Source of the DNA: Rhizobium sp. 16-488-2b
GTDB taxonomy: Bacteria > Pseudomonadota > Alphaproteobacteria > Rhizobiales > Rhizobiaceae
Direction of reading: 5' to 3'
Length of the DNA stretch: 64,000 nt
Assembly (NCBI RefSeq): GCF_017741815.1
Contig: NZ_JAGHMF010000017.1
Location: 124,001 to 188,000, forward strand
Translations under genes and position numbers: made by a program
Notes under the pieces: model-generated
What the model was told of the DNA's origin: nothing
Database searches by the model: none
What the model saw: the letters and a program-made list of their open reading frames with translations, nothing else
In this document: one piece after another, positions 27,514 through 36,276 of the stretch
Position numbering within the stretch: position 1 is the first letter of the stretch
Layout: every line of letters starts with the position of its first letter

Positions 27514-28002
27514 TTATTCCGCGGCATCGCGCCGATCGGCCGCAGGTGTATCGGCCGCGTCAAGCTTATGCCGCTCCCCATCGAGACGACGCAACTCCGC
27601 CACGCTATCCTCGACCGTCATCGCTCCCAGCATGTCGACAACAGCCTGTTCCGCCCGGTCACAGAGATATTCGGAGAGATCGCCGATATTCTCGCCCACC
27701 AGACCCGCATGCGGGATTTCATGGCGCGTCGCCCAGAGCTTCCGGCTTCCGGTCACGGCAGCATAAATCTCGCTGAGGAGGATTTCGTTGCTCGGCCGCG
27801 CGAGCCTGATCCCGCCCTTGCTCCCCGCCGCAGAAACGAGAATGCCGCTCTCCGTCAGCGGCGGCAGCAGCTTGCGCACGAAGCTCGCATTCGTATCGAG
27901 CCCCACCGCCAGCGACTGGCTCGTCGAGCGCATGTCTGCTTCGTCGTTGACGGCGACGCTGACGACGATCTGCATCGCCGTGGAAAAACGCGTATCGATC
28001 AT
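27514..28002 (-). CDS. Rrf2-family transcriptional regulator, Cys-poor type
   Basis: 162-residue regulator: MIDTRFSTAMQIVVSVAV start, winged helix (TNASFVRKLLPPLTESGIL), wing GSKGGIRLARP. Unlike the gene at 21390 it has a single cysteine (YLCDRAE), so it cannot hold the usual iron-sulfur cluster and resembles YwnA/HypR-like members. An in-frame start at 28062 would add 20 residues; the chosen start fits the family N-terminus, though its ribosome-binding site is weak. It lies between the porin and the CorA-like transporter. The target is unknown. Confidence 0.82.
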   Translation of the reverse strand: MIDTRFSTAMQIVVSVAVNDEADMRSTSQSLAVGLDTNASFVRKLLPPLTESGILVSAAGSKGGIRLARPSNEILLSEIYAAVTGSRKLWATRHEIPHAGLVGENIGDLSEYLCDRAEQAVVDMLGAMTVEDSVAELRRLDGERHKLDAADTPAADRRDAAE

Positions 28003-28162
28003 GCTGATCTTCAGCCTTGGTTGAATGCAACAGGTGGCGGGGACACGGATAGACTGAGCCACACGCTGCAGCGGTAGAGGAAGTGATATTTCCCCTGAAA
28101 TTGCATTGTCAATGAAGCCGATCCTAAATCACACTTGTTTGATACCCGGCTACCACTCTTAG

Positions 28163-29191
28163 CTAAAGCCAGCCGATCCGCCTGAGCGCCCACAGCGTCG
28201 CGATCGACGTGATCGTCACGAAACCAACGATGACGATAAACGCCCAGGTATCGTTGACCCCGGGTATCCCGCCGACATTCATCCCGAACAGCCCGGCCAC
28301 CACGCTGGGCGGCAGAAGCAGCGCCGCAAGAGCCGCCAGCCGGTTCGAATTGCGCGCGATGCGCTCGCTGATCACGGTCGACAAGTCATCGTGCAGAATG
28401 CCCGTCCGGTCGCGGATGGCGTCGAGATATTCGATGAAGCGCATCAGCTTGTCGATCACTTCCCGCAGCCTCAGCTTATCGCGCTCGAGCAGCCATGGCG
28501 CGTCGTCGTGCTCGATACGGTTCAGCGCGTCGCGCTGCGGCGCCAGATAGCGGCGCAGCTGCACGGAACGGCGGCGCAAGAGCTTCAGCCGCTCGCGCAC
28601 CTCGCTCGCCTCGCCGTGAAAGATCATCTCGTCGAGCTCATCGACCTCCTCGTCCATTCCGTCGAGAACCGGCTCGAGATCGCGCACCAGCTTCTCGCCG
28701 ATCAGCGCAAGCAGATCGCCGCTGCGCTGCGGCCCCTTACCCTTCTCCAGCGCCGCCCTGATATCGCGAAGTGCCGTGATGTAATGCCCGCTATCTCGAA
28801 GTGAGACGACGCGATTGCCATCGACCCACAGATGCAGCGGCACGAGATCGAGCCCGGAATGCGGCTCCTCGGCCTCGTCGGGGGCGGTGGCGCAAACGCC
28901 GCGCAGGATGATCAGAAGCCCATCATCGACTGGCTCGACGCGCGGCCGCGTCTCCTCCTCCAGCAGCGCTTCGGCCACAAAGCTATCGAAACCGCCCTTG
29001 GCGTTCACCCATTCGGCGGCCGCCGGATGATCGCGCTCCAGGTGCAGCCAGATCACGCCATCGCCGGGCTTCCAGGCGCAGACATCATCCATGTCGATCT
29101 GCCTGCAGCCGCCTCGCCCATCAAGGAGCAACGCGAAGCGTATCCCTGGTTCGACACCGTAGCTTGCCATCGGCGCACTCGCAGTCTTCAT
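28163..29191 (-). CDS. CorA/ZntB-type divalent metal transporter
   Basis: 342-residue protein of the CorA superfamily. A long cytoplasmic N-terminal domain with charged helices (about 100-280) leads to two C-terminal membrane helices. The selectivity loop is GMNVGGIPG (about 301-309), the form typical of ZntB zinc transporters, whereas Mg-specific CorA usually has YGMNFxxMPE. So zinc transport is the better guess, but not certain. The ATG at 29191 has AAGGA seven bases upstream; a longer frame from 29365 was rejected. Confidence 0.9.
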   Translation of the reverse strand: MKTASAPMASYGVEPGIRFALLLDGRGGCRQIDMDDVCAWKPGDGVIWLHLERDHPAAAEWVNAKGGFDSFVAEALLEEETRPRVEPVDDGLLIILRGVCATAPDEAEEPHSGLDLVPLHLWVDGNRVVSLRDSGHYITALRDIRAALEKGKGPQRSGDLLALIGEKLVRDLEPVLDGMDEEVDELDEMIFHGEASEVRERLKLLRRRSVQLRRYLAPQRDALNRIEHDDAPWLLERDKLRLREVIDKLMRFIEYLDAIRDRTGILHDDLSTVISERIARNSNRLAALAALLLPPSVVAGLFGMNVGGIPGVNDTWAFIVIVGFVTITSIATLWALRRIGWL

Positions 29192-29260
29192 TGCCGGTCC
29201 TTGCCCGCCGGGGGTGACGGAAATAGAGCCAAGTCTCTGAATATTAGGAGGGATTCTAAC

Positions 29261-29386
29261 ATGTCGCGGAAACGACGCAACATCGACCCTGTCCGGCAGC
29301 GACCGGTCAGCTCTCGAAGGCAGCGGAAGCCCGCGCCACCCGCACCCGTCATCCACAAGCCACATGCCTCTGGTCGTGCAGTTTGA
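29261..29386 (+). CDS. Candidate small basic protein (41 residues)
   Basis: ATG preceded by a near-perfect AGGAGGG eight bases upstream (29246-29252). The product is strongly basic (MSRKRRNIDPVRQR..., many Arg/Lys/Pro, no acidic cluster), and it lies in the otherwise empty interval between the metal transporter and the FAD dehydrogenase. No family recognised; it could be a nucleic-acid-binding microprotein, a leader of the downstream gene, or chance. Only the ribosome-binding site supports translation. Confidence 0.42.
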   Translation: MSRKRRNIDPVRQRPVSSRRQRKPAPPAPVIHKPHASGRAV

Positions 29387-29467
29387 TAATTATGTCGTAG
29401 ACAGGCTCTACACGTCGCGTTTCTATCCCTAAAATCCGATCTCAATATTCAATCAGGGTCGCACTCA

Positions 29468-32029
29468 ATGGCAGAGTTTCCTAAGCAGGCTAAGGTCGTC
29501 ATCATCGGTCTCGGCGGCATCGTCGGCGCATCCATCGCCCATCACCTGATCGAGCGCGGATGGGACGACATCGTCGGCATCGACAAGTCGGGTATCCCGA
29601 CCGACATCGGCTCGACCGCCCACGCCTCGGACTTCTGTTACACCACGTCGCACGATTATCTCTCGGTCTGGACCACCCAGTATTCGATCGATTTCTACGA
29701 GAAGATGGGCCACTACTCCCGTATCGGCGGTCTCGAAGTCGCCCGCACCGGCGACGACGCCTGGATGGAAGAGATCAAGCGCAAGCTGAGCTCCGCCAAG
29801 GCCTTCGGCACCCGGGCGCATTACGTCTCGCCTGCTGAGATCAAGGAAATGTTCCCGCTGATCGAGGAAGATCAGGTCCAGGGCGGCATGTTCGATCCCG
29901 ACGCAGGCCTCGTCATTCCGCGCTCGCAGACCGTTGCCGGTAAGCTGGTCGATGCCGCCGAGAAATCCGGCAAGCTCAAGATGTTCGGCAACACGCCGGC
30001 CCAGTCGCTGATCGTCGAGGGCGGCCGCATCAAGGGTGTCGTCACCCATCGCGGCACCATCATGGCCGATCACGTCATCGTCTGCGCCGGCCTCTGGGGC
30101 CGCCTGATCGCCGAGATGGTCGGCGAGGACCTGCCGGTCATGCCGGTCGATCACCCCCTCACCTTCTTCGGCCCCTACAACGAGTTCGAAGGCACGGGCA
30201 AGGAAATCGGCTACCCGCTGCTGCGCGACCAGGGCAACTCCGCCTATATGCGCGACACTGGCGACCCGAAGACCACCGAAGGCGGCCAGATCGAGTGGGG
30301 CTATTACGAGACCACGAATCCGCGCATGTGCCACCCGCGCGAACTGCTGGAAAAGCACGAGGCGCGCCTCTCGCCCTCGCAGCGCGACCTTGAGATGGAG
30401 CAGATCCTCGAGCCGCTCGAAAAGGCCATGGAGCTGACGCCGATCCTCGGCGAACTCGGCTATAACGAAGGCCATTCCTTCAACGGCCTGTTGCAGGTCT
30501 CCGCCGCCGGCGGCCCGTCCTGCGGCGAAAGCCAGAAGGTGCGCGGCCTCTGGTACTGCGTCGCCATCTGGGTCAAGGACGGCCCGGGCTACGGCAAGCT
30601 GATCGCCGACTGGATGACAGACGGCCGCACCGAGATCGACCACAACTCGATCGACTATTCCCGCTTCTACCCGCACCAGCTGACCGAAGACTTCATCGCC
30701 GGCCGCTGCTATGAGGCAGCGCAGAAGATTTACTTCCCCGCCGTCCACACCCGCGAACCCTACGCGTCGGGCCGCAACGCCAAGCGCTCGCCCTTCTACG
30801 AGCGCGAAAAGGAACTCGGCGGCTACTTCATGGAGCTCGGCGGCTGGGAGCGTGCGCATGGCTACAAGGCCAACGAACACCTGCTGGAGAAATACGGTTC
30901 CCAAGTTCCCGTGCGCGAAAACGAATGGGACAACCGCCACTTCTGGCGCGTCTCCAACGCCGAGCATCTGGCGATGAGCGAGGATTGCGGCATCGTCAAC
31001 CTCAGCCACTTCCACATGGTCGACATCGAAGGCCCCGATCATGTCGAGCTGCTTGAGTGGCTCTGCGCCGCCAAGATCGGCGGTGACGCCAACATCGGCA
31101 AGGGCATCTACACCCACTTCCTCGACGACGAGGGCATGGTGCGCGCCGACTTCACCGTCATCCGCATGGCCGACCGCTGCCGCCTCATCAACGGCGCCGA
31201 CGCCGGCCCGCGCGACTTCCACTACATGAAGCGCGTCGCCGAGGATCGCGGCCTCGACGTTACGATCACCGACGTCTCGGAAAAGTTCATCACGATCGGC
31301 ATCTGGGGCCCGAATGCCCGCGACACGCTGAAGAAGGTGGTCGCCGATCCGGCAGCGCTCGATCCCGAAAACTTCGCCTTCGCGGCCATCAAGCCGATCG
31401 AGATCGCAGGCAAGACGGTCACAGCCTTCCGCATCTCCTATGTCGGCGAACAGGGCTGGGAACTGCACATGAGGTACGAGGATGGCCTGGCCGTCTGGGA
31501 TGCGCTCCGCGCCACCGGCGTCATGCCCTTCGGCGTCGAAACCTACGCCAACTCGCGCCGCATGGAAAAGTCGCTGCGCCTGCAGAACGGCGATCTGCTC
31601 ACCCAGTACAATCTGCTGGAAGCCGATCTCGCCCGCCCGAAGGTCAAGGAAGCCGATTTCCGCGGCAAGGCCAAGCACCTGGAATACAAGGCCCGCGAAC
31701 ACCAGCCGGCGATGCTCTGCACCCTCGTCATGACCGAAAACACCGACAGCAAGGGCGTCAAGCGCTACCCCGTCGGCTCCATGCCGGTCATGGATCCGGA
31801 AACAGGCAAGTCGCTGGTCGACAGCCTCGGCCGCATCTCCTACACGACCTCGGTCGCCTACGGCCCGACCGTCGGCAAGAACATCGCGCTCGCCTACCTG
31901 CCGCAGGAATACTGCCAGGTCGGCCGCAAGCTGAACGTCGAGTATTTCGCCGAGACCTATCCGGTCGAAGTGGTCAGCGTCGGCTACAAGCCGATCTACG
32001 ACCCCGAGAACCTGAAGCCGCGCACCTGA
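29468..32029 (+). CDS. FAD-dependent dehydrogenase with GcvT domain (dimethylglycine/sarcosine dehydrogenase type)
   Basis: Large cytoplasmic flavoenzyme of 853 residues. The N-terminal DAO-type FAD domain begins AKVVIIGLGGIVGASIAHHL; the C-terminal part (about 440-850) is a folate-binding GcvT/aminomethyltransferase domain (DFTVIRMADRCRLI, SYVGEQGWELHMRYED, FGVETYANSRRMEKSL). This build demethylates dimethylglycine, sarcosine or related betaine breakdown products and passes the one-carbon unit to tetrahydrofolate. Single gene, no sarcosine oxidase subunits nearby, so the exact substrate is uncertain. A typical rhizobial catabolic enzyme for choline/betaine use. Confidence 0.9.
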   Translation: MAEFPKQAKVVIIGLGGIVGASIAHHLIERGWDDIVGIDKSGIPTDIGSTAHASDFCYTTSHDYLSVWTTQYSIDFYEKMGHYSRIGGLEVARTGDDAWMEEIKRKLSSAKAFGTRAHYVSPAEIKEMFPLIEEDQVQGGMFDPDAGLVIPRSQTVAGKLVDAAEKSGKLKMFGNTPAQSLIVEGGRIKGVVTHRGTIMADHVIVCAGLWGRLIAEMVGEDLPVMPVDHPLTFFGPYNEFEGTGKEIGYPLLRDQGNSAYMRDTGDPKTTEGGQIEWGYYETTNPRMCHPRELLEKHEARLSPSQRDLEMEQILEPLEKAMELTPILGELGYNEGHSFNGLLQVSAAGGPSCGESQKVRGLWYCVAIWVKDGPGYGKLIADWMTDGRTEIDHNSIDYSRFYPHQLTEDFIAGRCYEAAQKIYFPAVHTREPYASGRNAKRSPFYEREKELGGYFMELGGWERAHGYKANEHLLEKYGSQVPVRENEWDNRHFWRVSNAEHLAMSEDCGIVNLSHFHMVDIEGPDHVELLEWLCAAKIGGDANIGKGIYTHFLDDEGMVRADFTVIRMADRCRLINGADAGPRDFHYMKRVAEDRGLDVTITDVSEKFITIGIWGPNARDTLKKVVADPAALDPENFAFAAIKPIEIAGKTVTAFRISYVGEQGWELHMRYEDGLAVWDALRATGVMPFGVETYANSRRMEKSLRLQNGDLLTQYNLLEADLARPKVKEADFRGKAKHLEYKAREHQPAMLCTLVMTENTDSKGVKRYPVGSMPVMDPETGKSLVDSLGRISYTTSVAYGPTVGKNIALAYLPQEYCQVGRKLNVEYFAETYPVEVVSVGYKPIYDPENLKPRT

Positions 32030-32062
32030 TTTAGGCCCCGGCTCAGAAAGTCCGAAACAAAA

Positions 32063-32090
32063 CAGCCCGCGGGATCTCTCCCGCGGGCTG
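32063..32090 (-). terminator. Perfect 12-bp hairpin between convergent genes
   Basis: CAGCCCGCGGGA and its exact complement around a TCTC loop. Reading leftward it is followed by TTTTGTTT, so it terminates the cytochrome/GMC operon on the minus strand; it may also stop read-through from the dehydrogenase gene that ends at 32029. Confidence 0.8.
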
Positions 32091-32115
32091 ATTCATGTCC
32101 AGTCTCACGAACAGA

Positions 32116-32141
32116 GCCGGCAGCACTCTCGCGCTGCCGGC
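32116..32141 (-). terminator. Second hairpin just after the cytochrome c gene
   Basis: Nine-base stem GCCGGCAGC/GCTGCCGGC with an eight-base loop, 8 bp beyond the cytochrome stop codon on the minus strand. Together with the hairpin at 32063 it forms a tandem terminator. Confidence 0.55.
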
Positions 32142-32149
32142 CTCTTATC

Positions 32150-33469
32150 CTAGTGCTTCTCGCCGCGAACGGCGGTCACGTCGGCGGCCGTTACGGCAGC
32201 GGCCTTGTTGTGCCAGCCGTCGCGCAGGAAGGTCGCGAGTGCGGCGACTTCGTCGTCCGACAGGCGGTTTTCGTAGCCCTGCATGCGTAGCTTCATCGGG
32301 CGATCCGGCGTCGACGGCAGTTCGGCGCCGTGCAGGATCACGCTGATCAGGCCCTTGGGCGACTTGGCATCAACCAGCGAGTTGCCATCGAGCGCCGGGA
32401 AGGTCTCGCCGGCGCCCTTGCCGCTCACCATGTGGCAGGCGGCGCAGTTGTCGAGATAGAGACGCGGGCCGAGCGGCATGTCGGGCTTGGCGTCCGAAAG
32501 CAGCGTTTCGGTCGCCGTCACCTCTGCCTTCTCCGGCTGTGCGGTCGAAGCCGAACCACCAGCGTTACCGATCTTCTTCAGATAGGTGGCGATCGCGAGG
32601 TTATCGTCGTGGCTCATGTACTGCAGCGAGTCACGAACGACGAGCATCATTTCGCCGGTTGCCGACGAGTGAGCGTTGCGAGCGGTCGAGAGATAAGCCG
32701 CCAGCTGCTCGGTGCTCCACGTCTGCGGACCACTTGCCGGACCACGAAGATCAGGGGCCGTGAAACCGTCGATCTCGCCGCCGGAGAGGAAGGCCTTCGA
32801 CGAATTGTCGATGCCGTCCTGCGCCATGAACAGGTTGCGCGGGCTGTGGCAGGCGGCGCAGTGGCCGGCGCCTTCAACCAGATATTTGCCGCGGTTGAAC
32901 TGCTCGTCCTCGCCCTGCTCCGGCTTGAAGCCGGCCGCGTAGCTGGCAGCCAGCCAGTTCCAGGCGCGCAGGCCGAAGCGCATGTTGAACGGGAAGGAAA
33001 GCTTGGTTTCCTCCACCTTGTTCGAGACAGGCTCGACCTCATGCATGAAGTAGTCGTAAAGCGCCACGACATCTTCTTCCGAGAGCTTGCGGTAGTTCTC
33101 GTAAGGCATGGCCGGATAGAGATGCGTACCGTTGGGCGTCACGCCGTCGTAGAGGGCAGCGCGGAAATCGGCGAGCGTCCAGTTGCCGATGCCGGTGTCC
33201 TTGTCGGGCGTGATGTTGGTGGTCCAGATCGTGCCCATCGGGCTCTGGATGGCGCGGCCGCCGGCGAAGGGCTTGCCGCCTTCGCTGGTGTGGCAGGCCA
33301 TGCAGTCGCCGGCGCGCATGACATACTCACCCTGCCCCTTGGCCGGCTTGAAGTCGGCTGCGAGCTGAGCGGTCGGGCCGGTACGCTGCACCGGCACGAA
33401 GATGAAGGCAACGAGCGCGATAACGCCCAGAACGACCAGCGTTCCGATGATGCGGAGAAAGGTTTTCAT
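32150..33469 (-). CDS. Triheme cytochrome c subunit of membrane-bound dehydrogenase
   Basis: 439-residue protein anchored by an N-terminal hydrophobic helix (about 7-26) with three heme-binding motifs: CMACH at 56-60, CAACH near 205 and CAACH near 341. This matches the cytochrome subunit of gluconate-2-dehydrogenase and related alcohol/sorbitol dehydrogenases, which passes electrons from the flavoprotein to ubiquinone in the periplasm. It is the third gene of the operon, 11 bp after the GMC flavoprotein. Its methionines and linker regions fit the family. Confidence 0.93.
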   Translation of the reverse strand: MKTFLRIIGTLVVLGVIALVAFIFVPVQRTGPTAQLAADFKPAKGQGEYVMRAGDCMACHTSEGGKPFAGGRAIQSPMGTIWTTNITPDKDTGIGNWTLADFRAALYDGVTPNGTHLYPAMPYENYRKLSEEDVVALYDYFMHEVEPVSNKVEETKLSFPFNMRFGLRAWNWLAASYAAGFKPEQGEDEQFNRGKYLVEGAGHCAACHSPRNLFMAQDGIDNSSKAFLSGGEIDGFTAPDLRGPASGPQTWSTEQLAAYLSTARNAHSSATGEMMLVVRDSLQYMSHDDNLAIATYLKKIGNAGGSASTAQPEKAEVTATETLLSDAKPDMPLGPRLYLDNCAACHMVSGKGAGETFPALDGNSLVDAKSPKGLISVILHGAELPSTPDRPMKLRMQGYENRLSDDEVAALATFLRDGWHNKAAAVTAADVTAVRGEKH

Positions 33470-33480
33470 CTCTGTTCTCC

Positions 33481-35250
33481 TTATGCCAGCGGCCGCGGGT
33501 TGGGCAGGTAATCCTTGCGGATGTGATGCGCCGCCCAGTAGGCCAGACCGCCGACCATGCCGGTCGGGTTGTACTGCGTGTTCTGCGGGAAGACGTTGGC
33601 GCCCATGACGAAGACGTTATGGCAATCCCAGGACTGCAGATAACGGTTGAGAACCGAGGTCTTCGGATCGTCGCCGGTCACCGTGCCGCCGGTATTGTGG
33701 GTGGTCTGGTAAGGACGGACGTCGAACATGGCGCCTTCCTTCTTGAAACCTTCCTGCATCGTGGTCGGGTTCATCGACTTGGCGATCGGTTCCATCTTCG
33801 ACTTCATGAACTGCGTCTGGCGGATTTCGTTTTCGTGCCAGTTATAGGTCATGCGCAGCATCGGACGGCCGTGGCGGTCCTTGTAGGTCGGGTCGAGATC
33901 GAGATAGTGGCCGCGATAGGACATGACGGAGCCGTGGGCGCCGATGTTCATCGCATGGCCATACCATTCGCCGATGCCCTTCTTCCAGCCTGCACCCCAG
34001 CTTGGCGTGCCCGCAGGAAGCGGCATGGTGTGGCCCGGCTGGCCGTTGGTCTGGCCGGCACGCCAGTAGGCGCCGCCGACAAAGCCTTCCTTGGCGAAGT
34101 CGATATTGTCGATGCCGAAATCGTCGATGCAGAAGCCGTTGGCGCCCGTGCCGATGAACGGGTTGAATTCCTCGTCCTTGAAGAACAGCGTGTAGCCGCC
34201 GGTGATCTGGTAGGCATAGTTACGGCCGACGACACCTTCGTTGGTGTTCGGATCGTAGGGCTGGCCGATGCCCGAGACGAGCATCAGGTGCACGTTGTTC
34301 AGCGCAAAGGCGGTCAGGATCACCAGGTCGGCCGGCTGGAAGACTTCTTCGCCGGTCTTGTGGTCGAAATAGGTAACGCCGGTCGCGGTCTTGCCGTCTT
34401 CGGCCTTTTCGACGCGCAGCACTTCCGAGTTGACGCGATACTCGAAGTTCTTCTTGCGCTTCAGGGCGTCGATGATGGCCGTCTGCGGAGAAGACTTCGA
34501 ATAGTTGTAGCAGCCGTAGCGCTCGCAGAAACCGCAATGGTTACACGGGCCCATCTGCATGTTGTATTCGTTGACGTAATCCTTGGAGGCAATGCCGCCA
34601 GGGCTCGGGAACGGGTGGTAGCCCGCAGCCTTCGCCGCATCGCGGAACTTCACCCCATCCCAGGTCGACGGCATGGCCGGCATCGGATAGTCGTTGGAAC
34701 GCGGCGCCTCGAACGGGTTGCCGCCCTCGACGATCTTGCCGTTGACGTTGCCGGCCTGGCCGGAAATGCCCGCGACCTTCTCGAAGCGATCGAAATGCGG
34801 CTCGAGCTCTTCATAGGTCATCGGATAGTCCTGGATCGTCATGTCCTCGGTCATGACGCCTGCGCCGAACTTCTCGGTCACATAGGACTTCAGGCGGTAT
34901 TCCGACTGCATCGGACGCCAGTTGAGGCCGTTCCAATGGGTGCCGGCGCCGCCGACGCCGGTGCCGAGCAGGAAGGTGCCGAGGCTGCGGTAAGGCAGCG
35001 CGGTCTCATCCAGCGAACGGCGAATGGTGACCGTCGTGTTCGCCGGCTTTTCCATCATGCCGTAGCGAATGCCGTACTTCAGCTCATCGATCATGTTCGG
35101 GTACTGGAAGTCGGGAACGGTCGCCTGATCGTGACCGCGCTCCAGCGCCAGAACCTCGAGGCCTTCATTGGCAAGCTCGATGCCCATGATCGCGCCCGTC
35201 CAGCCGAAGCCGACGAGAACGACGTCTTTTTTCTTTTCTGTGCGTGCCAT
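33481..35250 (-). CDS. GMC-family flavoprotein subunit (gluconate 2-dehydrogenase type)
   Basis: 589-residue FAD enzyme. FAD fold at the N-terminus (VVLVGFGWTGAIMGIELA). A C-x2-C-x2-C-x4-C cluster (PCNHCGFCERYGC, about 233-243) recalls the iron-sulfur motif of FAD-dependent sugar dehydrogenases. The C-terminal substrate and FAD region has TTHNTGGT and NTQYNPTGMVGGLAYWAA. It lacks a signal peptide and is expected to be carried across the membrane with the Tat-signalled small subunit encoded just upstream. Substrate could be gluconate, 2-ketogluconate, sorbitol or glucose; sequence alone does not decide. Confidence 0.92.
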   Translation of the reverse strand: MARTEKKKDVVLVGFGWTGAIMGIELANEGLEVLALERGHDQATVPDFQYPNMIDELKYGIRYGMMEKPANTTVTIRRSLDETALPYRSLGTFLLGTGVGGAGTHWNGLNWRPMQSEYRLKSYVTEKFGAGVMTEDMTIQDYPMTYEELEPHFDRFEKVAGISGQAGNVNGKIVEGGNPFEAPRSNDYPMPAMPSTWDGVKFRDAAKAAGYHPFPSPGGIASKDYVNEYNMQMGPCNHCGFCERYGCYNYSKSSPQTAIIDALKRKKNFEYRVNSEVLRVEKAEDGKTATGVTYFDHKTGEEVFQPADLVILTAFALNNVHLMLVSGIGQPYDPNTNEGVVGRNYAYQITGGYTLFFKDEEFNPFIGTGANGFCIDDFGIDNIDFAKEGFVGGAYWRAGQTNGQPGHTMPLPAGTPSWGAGWKKGIGEWYGHAMNIGAHGSVMSYRGHYLDLDPTYKDRHGRPMLRMTYNWHENEIRQTQFMKSKMEPIAKSMNPTTMQEGFKKEGAMFDVRPYQTTHNTGGTVTGDDPKTSVLNRYLQSWDCHNVFVMGANVFPQNTQYNPTGMVGGLAYWAAHHIRKDYLPNPRPLA

Positions 35251-35255
35251 GATCG

Positions 35256-35957
35256 TTAGCCCCTTTCGCCGGAGATCGAGACGGGGCCAAGCGGATACTT
35301 GACGTTATGCTTGCCGACCCACTCCTTGTAGGAGCCGCGCGCGCCCGGGAAGCCGATATACTTCCAGGCAGCCATACCATGGTTGCCGCCATACATCGGG
35401 TCGGAGAAGTAGCCCTCCTTGGTGTTGGCGAGCAGGATCGAGAAGAACTCGCGCAGCTCCGGCTTGATCTTCATCTCGTCCTTCTGGAGCGAGGTGAGCG
35501 CCTTGTCCTGCGTTTCCGGGTCAAGCTCGGCGAAGATCTTGCCGTGGGTCTGCTTGCACCACTCGTTGAACACCGGGATCGCCTGCTGGTAGGTTTCCAG
35601 CGGGTTGAGCGGGGTCTGCCAGCCGCGCAGCGGGCTAGCCGCCGGCTCATACGGGCCGACCATGTACCAGTCCGACGCCTTGCCGTAGTCGCCGGCGAGC
35701 TGCTTGTCGATGAAAACGGGAACGCGCGTCTCGATCGCGCCGGGGCCATCGCCCTCCGACGGAATCAAACGCGCGACCGCAGCCATGACGAAGGCCCACT
35801 CCGTGGGCTGAAGACAGTCTGGCTTGTATTCGGTGAGCGCGGCGGGTTCGGGTTTGGTTTCGGCTTTTGCTGCACCGGCAATGCCGGCAATAGCCGCGGT
35901 CGCCGCGGAAGCTTTCAGGAAGCTTCTGCGGGACGGCAGGCCCGGGAGGTCTCTCAT
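35256..35957 (-). CDS. Gluconate 2-dehydrogenase subunit 3-like protein with Tat signal
   Basis: 233-residue small subunit with a twin-arginine leader (SRRSFLKASAATAAIAG, about 9-25), followed by the family segment QPTEWAFVMAAVARLIPSEGDGPGA. It chaperones and co-exports the GMC subunit, whose gene starts 5 bp after this stop. The ATG at 35957 is fixed by AAGGAG six bases upstream; the earlier ATG at 35972 has none. First gene of the three-gene dehydrogenase operon. Confidence 0.92.
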   Translation of the reverse strand: MRDLPGLPSRRSFLKASAATAAIAGIAGAAKAETKPEPAALTEYKPDCLQPTEWAFVMAAVARLIPSEGDGPGAIETRVPVFIDKQLAGDYGKASDWYMVGPYEPAASPLRGWQTPLNPLETYQQAIPVFNEWCKQTHGKIFAELDPETQDKALTSLQKDEMKIKPELREFFSILLANTKEGYFSDPMYGGNHGMAAWKYIGFPGARGSYKEWVGKHNVKYPLGPVSISGERG

Positions 35958-36223
35958 GATTGGCTCCTTCACGACCGTGGGAGTCGGTCGCTCAAGTTTT
36001 GCTGAAGCGTCAATTCAGCGCAGGGCAATTTGACGCTTAGCGCCGTACGCCCGCTGGAGCCGAGTGACAAGCACCGGGAAGTGAAAACTGGTTCTATTTT
36101 ACCTGAAAACGAGAACTATTTTGCACATGTTCAAACTATGGCGCGATATTTTACGCATGGAACTCTTTATTTGTGGAATTTTCTGCTCAGGTATAACGAG
36201 GTGATGAGGCCATGCAGCTGAAC
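35958..36223. promoter_or_regulatory. Upstream region of the dehydrogenase operon
   Basis: About 270 bp without a convincing gene. An open frame at 36030-36221 on the plus strand has no ribosome-binding site and runs through AT-rich DNA, so it is judged non-coding. The AT-rich part (36085-36190) probably holds the promoter of the minus-strand dehydrogenase operon. Confidence 0.35.
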
Positions 36224-36257
36224 GCAAACGCCCGCTGGAAACCGGGCGGGCGTTTGC
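36224..36257 (-). terminator. Hairpin downstream of msrA
   Basis: Perfect 12-bp stem GCAAACGCCCGC/GCGGGCGTTTGC with a 10-base loop, 19 bp after the msrA stop on the minus strand. No clear T-run follows, but stem strength and position fit a terminator for the msrBA operon. Confidence 0.6.
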
Positions 36258-36276
36258 TGTTCGTTTCAGGCGGTCC

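Noticed and set aside
29465..31702. 745-codon minus-strand frame opposite the FAD/GcvT dehydrogenase
   Set aside because: Shadow frame in GC-rich DNA; the sense strand encodes a clear enzyme of family length.
33523..35259. 578-codon plus-strand frame opposite the GMC subunit
   Set aside because: Shadow frame; no start signal, and the sense product shows FAD and cysteine motifs.
36030..36221. 63-codon plus-strand frame before the dehydrogenase operon
   Set aside because: No ribosome-binding site and runs through an AT-rich promoter-like segment.
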